A stretch of DNA of 64,000 bases from Caballeronia sp. M1242 (GTDB lineage: Bacteria; Pseudomonadota; Gammaproteobacteria; Burkholderiales; Burkholderiaceae), in the NCBI RefSeq assembly GCF_017220215.1, contig NZ_CP071132.1:186001-250000 (forward strand), in the 5' to 3' direction. The position numbers and the translations under genes were made by a program. The notes below the pieces were generated by a model that did not search any database, was not told the DNA's origin, and worked only from the letters and a program-made list of their open reading frames with translations. Shown here piece by piece: positions 26,634 to 35,811 of this stretch. Positions within the stretch are counted from its first letter, which is position 1. Each line of letters opens with the position of its first letter.

Positions 26634-26956
26634 GATCTTTCCTGTGGAAGGGGCGTGAGTCGGCGGCGCGTCTTCGCAGTAACGAAACCGGACGATCGGT
26701 CTGAGCCGCGCCGGCATCCCTCGCACGCGCAGGCCAGCAGGATCGACGATACACCGATTGTTCGCGTGCTGCCCTTGGCTCGAGGATCTTGCCGCGCATC
26801 ACGCTCATGCTGCTGTCGAGCGCAACCGTGCGTGCCGTGGCTATGCCCGGCGATGATTCGCGAACATCGCCATGAGCAAGCCGCCGTCGTACCTGTTGCT
26901 CGGCAGTGTCTCCTTCACTTCGCTCAAGCGTGATCCACAAGGGCGTCGCTGGCTAT
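26634..26956. other. 323-base intergenic region
   Basis: No gene or clear signal seen between the amidotransferase start and the end of the AI-2E-family gene. Confidence 0.4.
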
Positions 26957-28057
26957 TTAGACGCGCTCGCTCTGCACGATGGCATCCCGGTCAGGCTGAT
27001 CCTTCACCCACCGCCAGAAAAGCTTATAGGCCACCGCGAGCATGACCGGGCCGATGAAGAGTCCAATCACGCCGCCCGTGACCATGCCGCCGAGCGCGCC
27101 GATCAGCACCACGGGCATGGGCACCGCCACGCCACGGCCCAGCAGCAAGGGCTTGAGCACGTTATCGGCGAGCCCCGCTATGAAGACATAAATCGCGAAA
27201 GCAATCGTCGCCGCGCTGAAGCCCTCGGTCAGCACGACATAGACGATAACCGGCAGCGTGATGAAGGTCGCGGGAAGCTGCATGATCCCGAGCAGCAGCA
27301 CGCCCAGCGCGAGCAGACCGGCGCCGGGAATGTCCACTACGATGAACGCGATGCCGATCAACAACATCTGAATGAACGCGATGCCGACCACGCCCTGCGC
27401 GACGGCGCGAATGGTCGCCGTGGACAGATCGGCGATCTGCCGTCCGTTCTCCGGCCCGGAGATCCGCGATGCGATCAACACTGCGCTCTGATAGCCTTTC
27501 TCGCCGTGAGCCATGAAGATGCCGGCGACGATCAAGGCCAGGAAGAACACGACGAGCCCGGCGCCGAGACCGGTAATGGTGCCGAGCACGGCGAGGCCAG
27601 CCTGCTTCAACTGGGGCGTGAACTTCTGCGCGAGGACAGTGATATCCGTGGACGCCTGCGCCCAGAAGTCATAGACGTGACGGCCTACGAACGGCCATGC
27701 GGCGACCGAATCCGCCGGCGGCGGAATGTGCAGCGTGCCGCTCCTGATGATGGACATCGCGTGCTCCATCGAATTCGCTATTGCCACGCCGAGCAGGTAC
27801 GTCGGCACCAAAATCACAGCGAACGCGACGAGGATGATGAGCGACGCGATGACTCCGTTCCTGCCCCCGAGCGGACCGCGAAGCTTGACCTGTAGCGGAT
27901 ACAGCGTGACCGCCAGGATGAGTGCCCAGACCATGAGATTCAGGAATGGCACGAAGACGCGAAAGCAGAAGACGGCGAGAACGGCGACGAGACCTGCGCG
28001 AATCAAGACATCGAGCAACTCGCGCGATAGCGTGCGTTCGGAAACTGGAGTGAGCAT
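26957..28057 (-). CDS. AI-2E family (PerM/YdiK-like) inner membrane protein
   Basis: A 366-residue membrane protein with about eight hydrophobic segments, beginning after a short leader with RAGLVAVLAVFCFRVFVPFL. The family landmark PVIVYVVLTEGFSAATIAF and the C-terminal ALGGMVTGGVIGLFIGPVML are visible, as is the long periplasmic or cytoplasmic loop in the first half. Relatives have been linked to autoinducer-2 export and to sodium/proton exchange; the substrate here is unknown. The start at 28057 is supported by GGAGGC eight bases upstream. Confidence 0.85.
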   Translation of the reverse strand: MLTPVSERTLSRELLDVLIRAGLVAVLAVFCFRVFVPFLNLMVWALILAVTLYPLQVKLRGPLGGRNGVIASLIILVAFAVILVPTYLLGVAIANSMEHAMSIIRSGTLHIPPPADSVAAWPFVGRHVYDFWAQASTDITVLAQKFTPQLKQAGLAVLGTITGLGAGLVVFFLALIVAGIFMAHGEKGYQSAVLIASRISGPENGRQIADLSTATIRAVAQGVVGIAFIQMLLIGIAFIVVDIPGAGLLALGVLLLGIMQLPATFITLPVIVYVVLTEGFSAATIAFAIYVFIAGLADNVLKPLLLGRGVAVPMPVVLIGALGGMVTGGVIGLFIGPVMLAVAYKLFWRWVKDQPDRDAIVQSERV

Positions 28058-28492
28058 TTCGTGCCTCCTCGCGGCTTGCCGCGGAGCGTGACGCGCGGCT
28101 GACCACGGTTGCCGGGACCATCGACTTTCAGCGCGCCGGCTCGCAAGCAGCCACCGGTCCGACAGCATACGACCACATACGACCACTAATGACACGACGC
28201 GGACATGACGTTCACCGCAGAGGCGCTAAAGAAAGCGTTTCCCCGTCCAAGTCTAGGACGGACAGTCCGACTTCTCAAACAAATCCACTGCGATGCAGCG
28301 AGAGGAAGTTTTACGCTGTAATCGGGATTCGTTTGGCCGGGAAAAACGGCTCAAAACACGCGCTTCGCACCCGCAGCACACCTTAACGCGCCGTAGGGAC
28401 AAGCGAGGGTCGCGGTTCCGGGTCCATGTGCTATAACTTTCTTTGCACCCCGTGTCTCAATTCAACGCTTCGTTAGCCAAACGGTGGAAACC
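28058..28492. other. 435-base intergenic region between divergent genes
   Basis: No gene seen. It holds two tandem copies of CATACGACCA (28166-28185), an inverted repeat CGTCC-N7-GGACG near 28246-28262, and a TATAAC box at 28432-28437 that may be the -10 element of the YSC84 lipoprotein gene; its -35 match is poor. Confidence 0.4.
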
Positions 28493-29086
28493 ATGATGCA
28501 AAGACGAATTCTCGTGACGGCATCTTCCGCCGTCCTCGCGCTGAGTTGCCTCGCACTGAATGGCTGCACCATGAACAGAAACGCGGGCACCGAGCAAGCG
28601 GCGGGGGCCGCCGATCAGCGGCGCTCCATCGACGCCGATGTCGACAGCACCATCCAGCGGCTTTATGCGAGCGTTCCCGGTTCGCGGGAACTGGTCGGCA
28701 AGGCCCGCGGCATCCTCGTGTTTCCGTCGGTACTGCAGGCCGGCCTCGTGGTCGGCGCGGAATACGGCAAAGGCGCGCTTCGCGTAGGCGGCCACACGGT
28801 CGGCTACTACAGCACGACTTCCGGCTCGTTCGGCCTGCAGGCCGGCGCGCAGTCGAAGGCGCTCATCTTTCTCTTCATGACGCAAGAGGCGCTCGACAAC
28901 TTCCGCAACTCCAAGGGCTGGTCAGCGGGAGCGGATGCATCGGTGGCGCTTCTCAAGATGGGCGCGAACGGCAAGCTCGATACGACCACCGCCACCAAGC
29001 CGGTCAATGCGATCGTATTGACGAACGCTGGCCTGATGGCGGATGCCTCGCTTCAGGGCACGAAAATAAGCCGACTGGACGAATAA
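28493..29086 (+). CDS. YSC84-domain lipoprotein
   Basis: A 197-residue lipoprotein with lipobox LALNGCT. After a linker comes the YSC84 (SYLF-like) domain: GKARGILVFPSVLQAGLVVG, then EYGKGALRVGG, YYSTTSGSFGLQAGAQSKAL and IFLFMTQEAL. The domain binds phospholipids in eukaryotic relatives; in Burkholderia pseudomallei the similar lipoprotein BPSL1445 is a known antigen. The start at 28493 is preferred over a GTG nine bases earlier because GGTGGAAA then serves as ribosome binding site. It converges with ackA. An inverted repeat GATCGCGCA...TGCGCGATC at 29113-29148 lies in the overlap of their 3' ends. Confidence 0.88.
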   Translation: MMQRRILVTASSAVLALSCLALNGCTMNRNAGTEQAAGAADQRRSIDADVDSTIQRLYASVPGSRELVGKARGILVFPSVLQAGLVVGAEYGKGALRVGGHTVGYYSTTSGSFGLQAGAQSKALIFLFMTQEALDNFRNSKGWSAGADASVALLKMGANGKLDTTTATKPVNAIVLTNAGLMADASLQGTKISRLDE

Positions 29087-29130
29087 AGCCGCGTCGCTTT
29101 CTACGAGCATGAGATCGCGCAGCGCCCGCA

Positions 29131-30321
29131 TCAACGGGATGCGCGATCCATCACGCTGCGCGCGTGACGCGCGATCATCAGTTCTTCGTTCGTCGGAATC
29201 ACCCACGCGCCGACTTTGCTCGTCGCCGTGCTGATGCGCGTTTGACCGCGCGCGTTCGCATCTGTATCGAGTTCGATGCCCCACCATCGCGCTTCATCGC
29301 ACACGCGCCGCCGTATTTCGGCAGCATGTTCGCCGATGCCTGCGGTGAACACGAGAGCGTCCAGGCCGTGCAGCGCCGCGCTCATCGAACCGATCTCGCG
29401 GGCGATCCGGTACACATACAGGTCGATGGCAAAGCGCGCGCGTGCGTCGCTGCTTGCCAGAAGCGCGCGCATGTCGCCCGATACGCCGGACACGCCGAGC
29501 AGCCCCGAGCGGCGATACAGCAGGTCCTCGATCTCGCGCGCGCTCATGTTCATCTCGTCTAGCAGATACAGGATCACGCCGGGATCGAGGTTGCCGCAGC
29601 GCGTGCCCATCATCAGGCCATCCAGCGCCGTGAATCCCATCGTGCTGGCTACGCTCTTGCCCGCCGACATCGCGCATAGGCTCGCGCCGTTGCCCAGATG
29701 CGCGACCACGGTGCGCCCGTCTGCTGCCGCGGGCGCGAGGTCCGGCAGCGCGCTTGCAATGTACTCGTACGAAAGACCATGAAATCCATAGCGCCGCACG
29801 CCCTTCTCAGTGAGCGATGCCGGCAGCGCAAATGCCTGCGCCAGCGCGGGCTGTGCCGCGTGAAACGCCGTGTCGAAGCACGCGACTTGCGGCATGGCCG
29901 GATTGCGCTCCGCGATGATTCGTATCGGCTTCAGGTTGTGCGGCTGATGCAGCGGCGCGAGTGGCGTGAGGGCGTCGAGTTCGGCGATCACATTCGCGTC
30001 GATCAGCACCGGCTCCGTGAAATGCGCGCCGCCATGCACGACGCGATGCCCCACTCCCACAAGGCGATGCCCTTCGCCATGCGCGCGCAGAAAGTCGGCG
30101 ATATGCGTAATGGCTTGCGCGTGTTCGAGCGTCGAGCCGTCCGGCCACGCATGCGCGCCGGTCTGCTCGCCGCGCGCGTCGAACGCGGCGAAGCGCGGCG
30201 CGCCGAAGAGCCCTTCCGCCTGCCCGCGCGAAACGAGCGCTAGATCGGGGCTTTGCGCGTCGAATGCGCTGAACTTGATGCTCGATGAACCCGCGTTCAG
30301 AACCAGAATGACGTCGGCCAT
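29131..30321 (-). CDS. ackA: Acetate kinase
   Basis: A 396-residue protein, the normal length. ILVLNAGSSSIKFSAFD is the phosphate-binding N-terminal motif; VGHRVVHGG, FDTAFH, YGFHGLSYEYI and AHLGNGASLCA follow, and VFTAGIGEHAAEIR is near the C-terminus. It interconverts acetate plus ATP and acetyl phosphate plus ADP in the cytoplasm. Its start lies four bases after the stop of the phosphotransacetylase gene, so both are surely one transcript. Pairing with a PTA domain protein gives the full acetate overflow or ATP-yielding fermentation step. Confidence 0.97.
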   Translation of the reverse strand: MADVILVLNAGSSSIKFSAFDAQSPDLALVSRGQAEGLFGAPRFAAFDARGEQTGAHAWPDGSTLEHAQAITHIADFLRAHGEGHRLVGVGHRVVHGGAHFTEPVLIDANVIAELDALTPLAPLHQPHNLKPIRIIAERNPAMPQVACFDTAFHAAQPALAQAFALPASLTEKGVRRYGFHGLSYEYIASALPDLAPAAADGRTVVAHLGNGASLCAMSAGKSVASTMGFTALDGLMMGTRCGNLDPGVILYLLDEMNMSAREIEDLLYRRSGLLGVSGVSGDMRALLASSDARARFAIDLYVYRIAREIGSMSAALHGLDALVFTAGIGEHAAEIRRRVCDEARWWGIELDTDANARGQTRISTATSKVGAWVIPTNEELMIARHARSVMDRASR

Positions 30322-30325
30322 CTTT

Positions 30326-31264
30326 TCACCCCGTCACGTGCAGTTCTTCGCGGCGCTTGGCCGCGACCAGCGAGGCGATCGCGCACGAGGCCAGCCGCGA
30401 TTGCAGCGAATCGGCGCGACTCGTCAGGATGATCGGCACGCGCGCCCCGAGCACGATGCCCGCGGCATCCGCGCCCGCGAGAAACGACAGGCTTTTCGCG
30501 AGCATGTTGCCCGCTTCGAGGTCCGGCACGATGAGCACGTTCGCGCGCCCCGCGACCGGCGAGTCGATCTTCTTCGTGTGCGCGGCTTCCAGATCGATGG
30601 CATTGTCCAGCGCGAGCGGCCCGTCGACGAGCGCACCCGTGATCTGATGCCGGTCCACCATCTTGCAGAGCGCCGCCGCTTCGATCGTGGACGGCACTTT
30701 CGGGTTCACCGTTTCCATCGCCGAGAGAATCGCCACGCGCACTTCCTCGAGGCGCAATGCATGGCCAAGATCGATCGCGTTCTGCACGATGTCGACTTTA
30801 TCCGCGAGCGTCGGCGCAATGTTGATCGCCGCATCGCTGATGATGAGCGCGTTCTGATGCCCCGGTACGTCCATGATGAAGCAGTGGCTCACGCGCCGCG
30901 CGGTGCGCAGGCCACCTTCGCGCTTCACGACCGCCGCCATGACCTCGTCGGTGTGCAGGCTGCCTTTCATGAGCGCTTCGACGCGCGCTTCGCGTACGCT
31001 GTCCACCGCCAGTTGCGCGGCCGCGTGGCTGTGCGGCGCGTCGACTAGCGGATAGCGCGAGATGTCGAGCCCGCACTCGCCGGCTATCTCGTGGATCCGG
31101 TCGCTCGGCCCGAACAGTTGCGGCGCGATCAGCCCCATCTCGGCAGCCTTCACCGCGCCTTCGAGCGAAGTCCGGTCGCACGGATGCACGACCGCAGTGG
31201 CAAGCGGCGGCAGCGTCGTGGAAATCTCGATCAGCCGTTGATACTTCTCATGCGTATGCTCCAT
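30326..31264 (-). CDS. Phosphate acetyl/butyryltransferase
   Basis: A 312-residue protein consisting of one PTA/PTB domain. SLEGAVKAAEMGLIAPQLFG is the N-terminal part, VEALMKGSLHTDEVM the central motif, and DGPLALDNAID with NVLIVPDLEAGNMLAKSLSF the conserved C-terminal motifs. It converts acetyl-CoA (or another short acyl-CoA) and phosphate to acyl phosphate. The length excludes the large DRTGG-containing Pta of enterobacteria. The start at 31264 has GGAGG nine bases upstream; an alternative eight codons earlier lacks this. It lies directly upstream of ackA and downstream of sulP. Confidence 0.92.
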   Translation of the reverse strand: MEHTHEKYQRLIEISTTLPPLATAVVHPCDRTSLEGAVKAAEMGLIAPQLFGPSDRIHEIAGECGLDISRYPLVDAPHSHAAAQLAVDSVREARVEALMKGSLHTDEVMAAVVKREGGLRTARRVSHCFIMDVPGHQNALIISDAAINIAPTLADKVDIVQNAIDLGHALRLEEVRVAILSAMETVNPKVPSTIEAAALCKMVDRHQITGALVDGPLALDNAIDLEAAHTKKIDSPVAGRANVLIVPDLEAGNMLAKSLSFLAGADAAGIVLGARVPIILTSRADSLQSRLASCAIASLVAAKRREELHVTG

Positions 31265-31362
31265 GAATGCCTCCAGCAGGAATTTCAAGGAAGCGCAGGT
31301 GCGCTCATGACGTGACCTTCAAGGCGATGCCGACGACGCCCAACGTTCGGTCATGCCGACGG

Positions 31363-33069
31363 TCAACGCGCCTCGCTCGTTGCAACGGTGTCGCGATATC
31401 TGGCGACCACATGCTCCAGGTTGTAGAACATGCGCGCCTCGCCTAACGACTCGCCGAGCGGCGAACGGCGCACGCTGTCGAGCACGCTCGGATTCAAGCC
31501 CGCGAGCCATAGCACGGTGCCGTTTGCACTCAGGCGTTGTTCGGCTTCCGCGAGCATCTTGAGCGCGGTGTATTCGAGGTCGAAAACACGGCTCAGGTCC
31601 AGCACGACGATATGTGCATCGGCATCCTGAACGATTGGACGAATTTTGTCGGCCACGCGCTGCGCGTTGACGAAGAAGATTCGTCCTTCGGGACGCAGCA
31701 GGAGCATGCCGGGAAACGCTTCGTCGTCGGGATGTCGCACCGATGCCGGCCGGAATACGTTGGTGCCGGGTATGCGCTTGAGCACGTACAGCGGCGGATT
31801 CGACACCTGATGCGCGAGCATCAGCAGCGAGACCACGATGGCGACGACAATGCCCGCGAGCGTTCCCACCAACACGACGCCCACGCATGCAGTAAGCGCC
31901 CAGACGAACTCGGTCTTGCGCACTCTCAGGATCGCGCGGAATTCGGCCACGCTGAAGAGGCCGATTGAGTAATACACGACGACTGCGGCAAGCGTTGCGT
32001 GCGGCATCAACGCCATTAGCGGCGCGAATATCAGCATGACGGCGAGCGCGATGAGTGCCGTGACGATCTGCGCGCATTGGGTACGCGCGCCGGCTTGGCG
32101 GTTGACGGCGGTCTGGCTCGTGCCGCCGCCGGACACCATGCCTCCGAAGAGCGCGCTTCCGACATTCGCGATACCTGTCGCGAAGAGTTCGCGGTTGGCG
32201 TTGGGCGGCGGCTCGTCGTTGCGTGCGAACGCGCGGCCCGCCGCGATGCTTTCGGTGAAGCTCATCAGCGCAATGCCCAGTGCGTGCGGCCAGAGCGCGA
32301 GCGCAAGCGCCGGGTCCGGCTTCACCCACGAGGGCAGTCCTGCGGGAACCACGCCCACCGTCTCGACGCCATGCGAGCGCAAGCCGAAGACGGCAACGGC
32401 CGCGATCGCCGCCGCTACCACGATGAGCGGCGCAGGCGCGTGCGGCGCGAATCGCTCCAGCGCGACCAAGGCGGCGATGCTGATGAACGCGAGCGCCGTC
32501 GTGGCCGGCGACGCGTGCGGCAGGTTGCCGATCAACGACGCCACGCTGTGAAAGAACGATTCCTTCGGGAAATGAATCCCGAATAGCTTCGGCAACTGAT
32601 CCACGACGATCACGATGGCCACGCCCGCCTTGAATCCCACGAGCACCGGCTCGGAGATGAAGTCCGCGACGAAGCCCATTCGCAACACGGCCGCCGCCAC
32701 GAGCATGCCGCCGACGAGAGCGGTCAGCGTGGCGTTCAGGGTCGCGAGCATCTGCGGATCGCCGGCCTTGGTCATCATGCCGAGCGTATCGCCCGCAAGA
32801 ATGGCAAGCGTGGTGGTGGTGCTGACGCTCAGCACGCGCGACGCGCCCGTGAGCGCGTAGATAAGCATCGGTACGCACGCTGTGTAGAGGCCCACCTGCA
32901 CGGGCAAGCCTGCGATCGTCGCGTAAGCGAGCGCCTTCGGAATGACGACAGCCGCAGCCGTCGCGCCCGCGATCACGTCGGCATGCGCCCACTGCTTGTC
33001 GTAGCGCGACAGCCACTCGGGCATCATCCCGGCGCGGGTGGCGCGAGCGGCGGATGCGCGTTCCGGCAT
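31363..33069 (-). CDS. SulP/SLC26-family anion transporter with STAS domain
   Basis: A 568-residue membrane protein. The SulP core begins DVIAGATAAAVVIPKALAYA and continues GLYTACVPMLIYALTGASRV, then IVVVDQLPKLFG and FTESIAAGRAFAR, with 10-14 membrane segments. A C-terminal STAS domain from about residue 430 contains IVVLDLSRVFDLEYTALKML. The family moves sulfate, bicarbonate or dicarboxylates with proton or sodium. The ATG at 33069 with GAGGGAGT upstream is preferred over a TTG 14 codons earlier. It lies 48 bases after ppk2 and about 100 bases before the phosphotransacetylase gene on the same strand. Confidence 0.92.
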   Translation of the reverse strand: MPERASAARATRAGMMPEWLSRYDKQWAHADVIAGATAAAVVIPKALAYATIAGLPVQVGLYTACVPMLIYALTGASRVLSVSTTTTLAILAGDTLGMMTKAGDPQMLATLNATLTALVGGMLVAAAVLRMGFVADFISEPVLVGFKAGVAIVIVVDQLPKLFGIHFPKESFFHSVASLIGNLPHASPATTALAFISIAALVALERFAPHAPAPLIVVAAAIAAVAVFGLRSHGVETVGVVPAGLPSWVKPDPALALALWPHALGIALMSFTESIAAGRAFARNDEPPPNANRELFATGIANVGSALFGGMVSGGGTSQTAVNRQAGARTQCAQIVTALIALAVMLIFAPLMALMPHATLAAVVVYYSIGLFSVAEFRAILRVRKTEFVWALTACVGVVLVGTLAGIVVAIVVSLLMLAHQVSNPPLYVLKRIPGTNVFRPASVRHPDDEAFPGMLLLRPEGRIFFVNAQRVADKIRPIVQDADAHIVVLDLSRVFDLEYTALKMLAEAEQRLSANGTVLWLAGLNPSVLDSVRRSPLGESLGEARMFYNLEHVVARYRDTVATSEAR

Positions 33070-33117
33070 GGCGACTCCCTCGGTGAGCGGGCGGTGCGGC
33101 GTCGACGGCAAGAGGCA

Positions 33118-33936
33118 TCAGAACCGCTCGGGCACGTACCTCAGCGGATGATCGCTCTCGCGGTAGCCCTCCGGCTTCTGCCTTTTCGGCAGCTTCACCT
33201 TTTCGCGGGGAAGCACGGTGTAAGGGATGTTCTCGAGCAGGTGACTGATGAGATTGAGCCTCGCGCGCCGCTTGTCGTCCGAACGCACGACGTACCACGG
33301 TGCATCGTCGGTGTCCGTCGCGGCGAACATGTCGTCGCGCGCACGCGAGTAGTCGTACCAGCGGCTATAGGAGCGCAGGTCCATCGGCGAGAGCTTCCAG
33401 ATCTTGCGCTCATCGTGGATGCGCGCTTCGAGGCGGCGGGTCTGCTCTTCTTCGCTCACTTCGAGCCAGTACTTCAGCAGGATCACTCCGGAGTCGATGA
33501 TCGCGCGCTCGACGAGCGGCACGCCCTTTAGGAAGGTCTGCACTTGCTCGGGCGTGCAGAACCCCATCACGCGCTCCACCCCCGCGCGGTTGTACCAACT
33601 TCGGTCGAATAGCGCGATTTCGCCTGCAGCGGGAAGGTGCGGGATATAGCGCTGAAAGTACATCTGCGTTTTCTCGCGCTCCGTGGGCGCCGGCAGCGCG
33701 ATCACGCGAAAGATACGCGGACTCACGCGCTCCGTGAGTGCCTTGATGGTACCGCCCTTGCCCGCGCCGTCGCGTCCCTCGAACACCACGCAGATTTTCG
33801 CGCCGGTATGCACGGTCCACTGCTGTAGCCTCACGAGTTCCACATGCAGGCGCGCCAGTTCCTTCTCATACTGCTTTCCGCTCAGACGATTTCCCGAGCG
33901 CGCGCCTTCCGATTCCCCGGCAACCTTGTCTTCCAT
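33118..33936 (-). CDS. ppk2: Polyphosphate kinase 2 (PPK2)
   Basis: A 272-residue single-domain PPK2. Walker A is VFEGRDGAGKGGTIKALTER at residues 51-70; FDRSWYNRAGVERVMGF is the lid/Walker B region; and WKLSPMDLRSYSRWYDYSRA with the final IPYTVLPREKVKLPKR are typical of class I. It transfers phosphate between polyphosphate and nucleoside diphosphates, making ATP or GTP from polyphosphate. The ATG at 33936 is chosen over a GTG 11 codons earlier; GGGGAG lies about nine bases upstream. It is part of a same-strand run with RRM protein, SulP, phosphotransacetylase and acetate kinase. Confidence 0.95.
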   Translation of the reverse strand: MEDKVAGESEGARSGNRLSGKQYEKELARLHVELVRLQQWTVHTGAKICVVFEGRDGAGKGGTIKALTERVSPRIFRVIALPAPTEREKTQMYFQRYIPHLPAAGEIALFDRSWYNRAGVERVMGFCTPEQVQTFLKGVPLVERAIIDSGVILLKYWLEVSEEEQTRRLEARIHDERKIWKLSPMDLRSYSRWYDYSRARDDMFAATDTDDAPWYVVRSDDKRRARLNLISHLLENIPYTVLPREKVKLPKRQKPEGYRESDHPLRYVPERF

Positions 33937-34007
33937 CGCGTTGGCTCCCCATTGGTTCTCGATCTGCACTCAAGCGTGGCGCTCGTTTCAAGCGACGCGC
34001 GCGTGCT

Positions 34008-34265
34008 TCACGTTTCATTGCGCTCGGGCATGACCTGCACCACGAGCGTGCGGTCCTTCCAGAACATGTTGTGGACGCGCGGCTGCAGCGTGCGCAGCAT
34101 GTGCGGCTCGAGCGAGTGGAAGCTCACGACCGCGGCGGGACGTTCGCCGGTGCCGGGAACGCGTTCTATCGCGTCGAACGCAGGAAACCCGTACTTGCAG
34201 AGAAATTCGCGGATCTCATCGTCCGTCGTGTTCGGTTCGACATTGCCTAGCCAGAGATCACTCAT
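34008..34265 (-). CDS. Small RNA-recognition-motif (RRM) protein with degenerate RNP1
   Basis: An 85-residue protein that fits one RRM fold: LWLGNVEPNTTDDEIREFLC has the RNP2-like strand and first helix, and GERPAAVVSFHSLEPHMLR occupies the RNP1 strand and second helix. The aromatic residues normally found in RNP1 (K-G-F/Y-GFV-F) are absent, so RNA binding may differ or be lost. It ends LVVQVMPERNET. The ATG at 34265 follows GGGAG; a TTG is possible six codons earlier. It lies 71 bases before ppk2 on the same strand. Confidence 0.75.
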   Translation of the reverse strand: MSDLWLGNVEPNTTDDEIREFLCKYGFPAFDAIERVPGTGERPAAVVSFHSLEPHMLRTLQPRVHNMFWKDRTLVVQVMPERNET

Positions 34266-34363
34266 TGCGATGTTCTCCCTCAATGCACCGGTTAGAGCCA
34301 GTGACTTTGACGAGCCGCGTGCCTGACCATGTCGCGCGTCGGCCGTGTGATGTGCTTAACGAA

Positions 34364-34576
34364 TTAACCGCGTTCGTCCCGCGCCTTAGATTTGCGCTGC
34401 GCGAGCGGATTGAGCGCGCTCACGAATATGACGATGCCTATGGCGAGCGCGAACATGCCATAGCGAAATTCGGACGTGGTGTCATACAGAAGACCGTGAA
34501 TCGTGGCATACAGCCCGAACAACCAGATGAAAACGCCGATTGCGGCACACACGCTTCGAAGCTCGATTCGTCTCAT
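34364..34576 (-). CDS. Small inner membrane protein (two helices)
   Basis: A 70-residue protein with two hydrophobic segments (VCAAIGVFIWLFGLYATIHG and YGMFALAIGIVIFVSALNPL) and a basic C-terminus (RKSKARDERG), which by the positive-inside rule would face the cytoplasm. The start at 34576 is set by a perfect GGAGG six bases upstream; an earlier ATG lacks one. I do not recognise a named family. Confidence 0.75.
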   Translation of the reverse strand: MRRIELRSVCAAIGVFIWLFGLYATIHGLLYDTTSEFRYGMFALAIGIVIFVSALNPLAQRKSKARDERG

Positions 34577-34797
34577 CCATGCCTCCGCGGTTGCCATGCA
34601 TCGGATACTTCAGTTTAGGAAATTCTGAGTGGTCCTGTGGACACACTTGCTGCAATCCGCTTGGCGCGTTCGGCGCGTTGGACTAAATTGCTAGCGTATT
34701 GCCCCTAAGATCGAGCCACCGCGCCGGTCCTGCGACCGGCGGCGCGAAAGGATGCAGGTCCGACTTGGACAGCCGTGCATCTCAACAGAGGCCGAGC

Positions 34798-35790
34798 ATG
34801 CCGAACGCGATTCTCAAGCACGGCCGATTGCATGGATTCGTGGCTTCGTTGCTCCCGCTTGTTCTTTCGTTGCCGATGGATTACGCAAAGGCTCAGAACA
34901 CGCCACCGCAGGCGCCGGGCCGCACGTTCGTCGGCGCGAACGTCAAGCAGTACGCGGACGCGGTGCTCGCGATCATGTCGTACACGGCCGTGCCCGACGT
35001 GACCACGAGCTCGCTCTCCATCAATAGCGGCACTACCGGCAACCCGGGTTTCGGTCAGACGCAATTCGGCGGCGGCTTTACCATCAGCAGGTCGTTTCCG
35101 CTCTATCTCGAAGGCACGGTCGCCTATAGCCGCTACGATCCGACCTTCATCGCCACCGACGGCAATCAGGAACGTCCCGTGCCCACCAAATGGAACACGG
35201 CGAGCACGACGGTGGGCATCGGCTGGGACTTCCCGATTACCGATGAACTGCGCTTGCGGCCGATCGTGAACGGCATGGTAGGCCGCGTGGCGAGCGACCT
35301 GCGCATCGCGCAGACCGTCTTCAACCATGTGGCCGACGCGAACCTGCAATTCCTCGAAGACGGCGTGCTCAACGCCTATGGCGTCGGCGGGTCGCTGATG
35401 CTCGATCTCGAACACTATCGCGAGCATTACGAAGTCGACGTGGAACTGCGCGCGACCGATATCTATCTACGCAGCTTCGGCTCGTCGTCCGATGCCGTGC
35501 AGGGTTCGGCGACCGCGCAGCAATTCAGCCTGTGGGCTCGCTGGCGCGCGCCGACCGGCCTGAGCGCGTTAGACAGGCCGCTTCGCTACGTGCTCGAAAC
35601 CGCGTACTCGCATTACTTCGGCGACAGCGCCGGCGCGCTCGGCTTCAACGACCTTACCTCGGTCGGTGTGGGTCTGGAACTCGACAGCAGAAAGTACCCG
35701 ATTGTCATCACGCGCACGCGCGCCATGGTGCGTTATGTCTTCGGACACAACGTGCATGGCGTGTCCTTCGGATTCGCTGTTAGCTTTTGA
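34798..35790 (+). CDS. Outer-membrane beta-barrel protein
   Basis: A 330-residue protein with a signal peptide (MPNAILKHGRLHGFVASLLP, cleavage near DYAKA-Q). The mature part alternates polar and aromatic/hydrophobic residues in strands such as LYLEGTVAYSRYDPTFIATD, LRLRPIVNGMVGRVASDLRI and MVRYVFGHNVHGVSFGFAVS and ends in Phe, the signature of Bam-folded barrels. A few family members are annotated as autotransporter-like or Solitary barrels. No passenger is present. It is monocistronic, divergent from the RRM side. Confidence 0.8.
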   Translation: MPNAILKHGRLHGFVASLLPLVLSLPMDYAKAQNTPPQAPGRTFVGANVKQYADAVLAIMSYTAVPDVTTSSLSINSGTTGNPGFGQTQFGGGFTISRSFPLYLEGTVAYSRYDPTFIATDGNQERPVPTKWNTASTTVGIGWDFPITDELRLRPIVNGMVGRVASDLRIAQTVFNHVADANLQFLEDGVLNAYGVGGSLMLDLEHYREHYEVDVELRATDIYLRSFGSSSDAVQGSATAQQFSLWARWRAPTGLSALDRPLRYVLETAYSHYFGDSAGALGFNDLTSVGVGLELDSRKYPIVITRTRAMVRYVFGHNVHGVSFGFAVSF

Positions 35791-35811
35791 CTCTTTCGCC
35801 ACCTGCGGCCT

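Noticed and set aside
31319-33298. 659-codon frame overlapping the SulP gene on the same strand
   Set aside because: Arg/Ala/Gly-rich in another frame; the SulP frame has membrane helices and a STAS domain.
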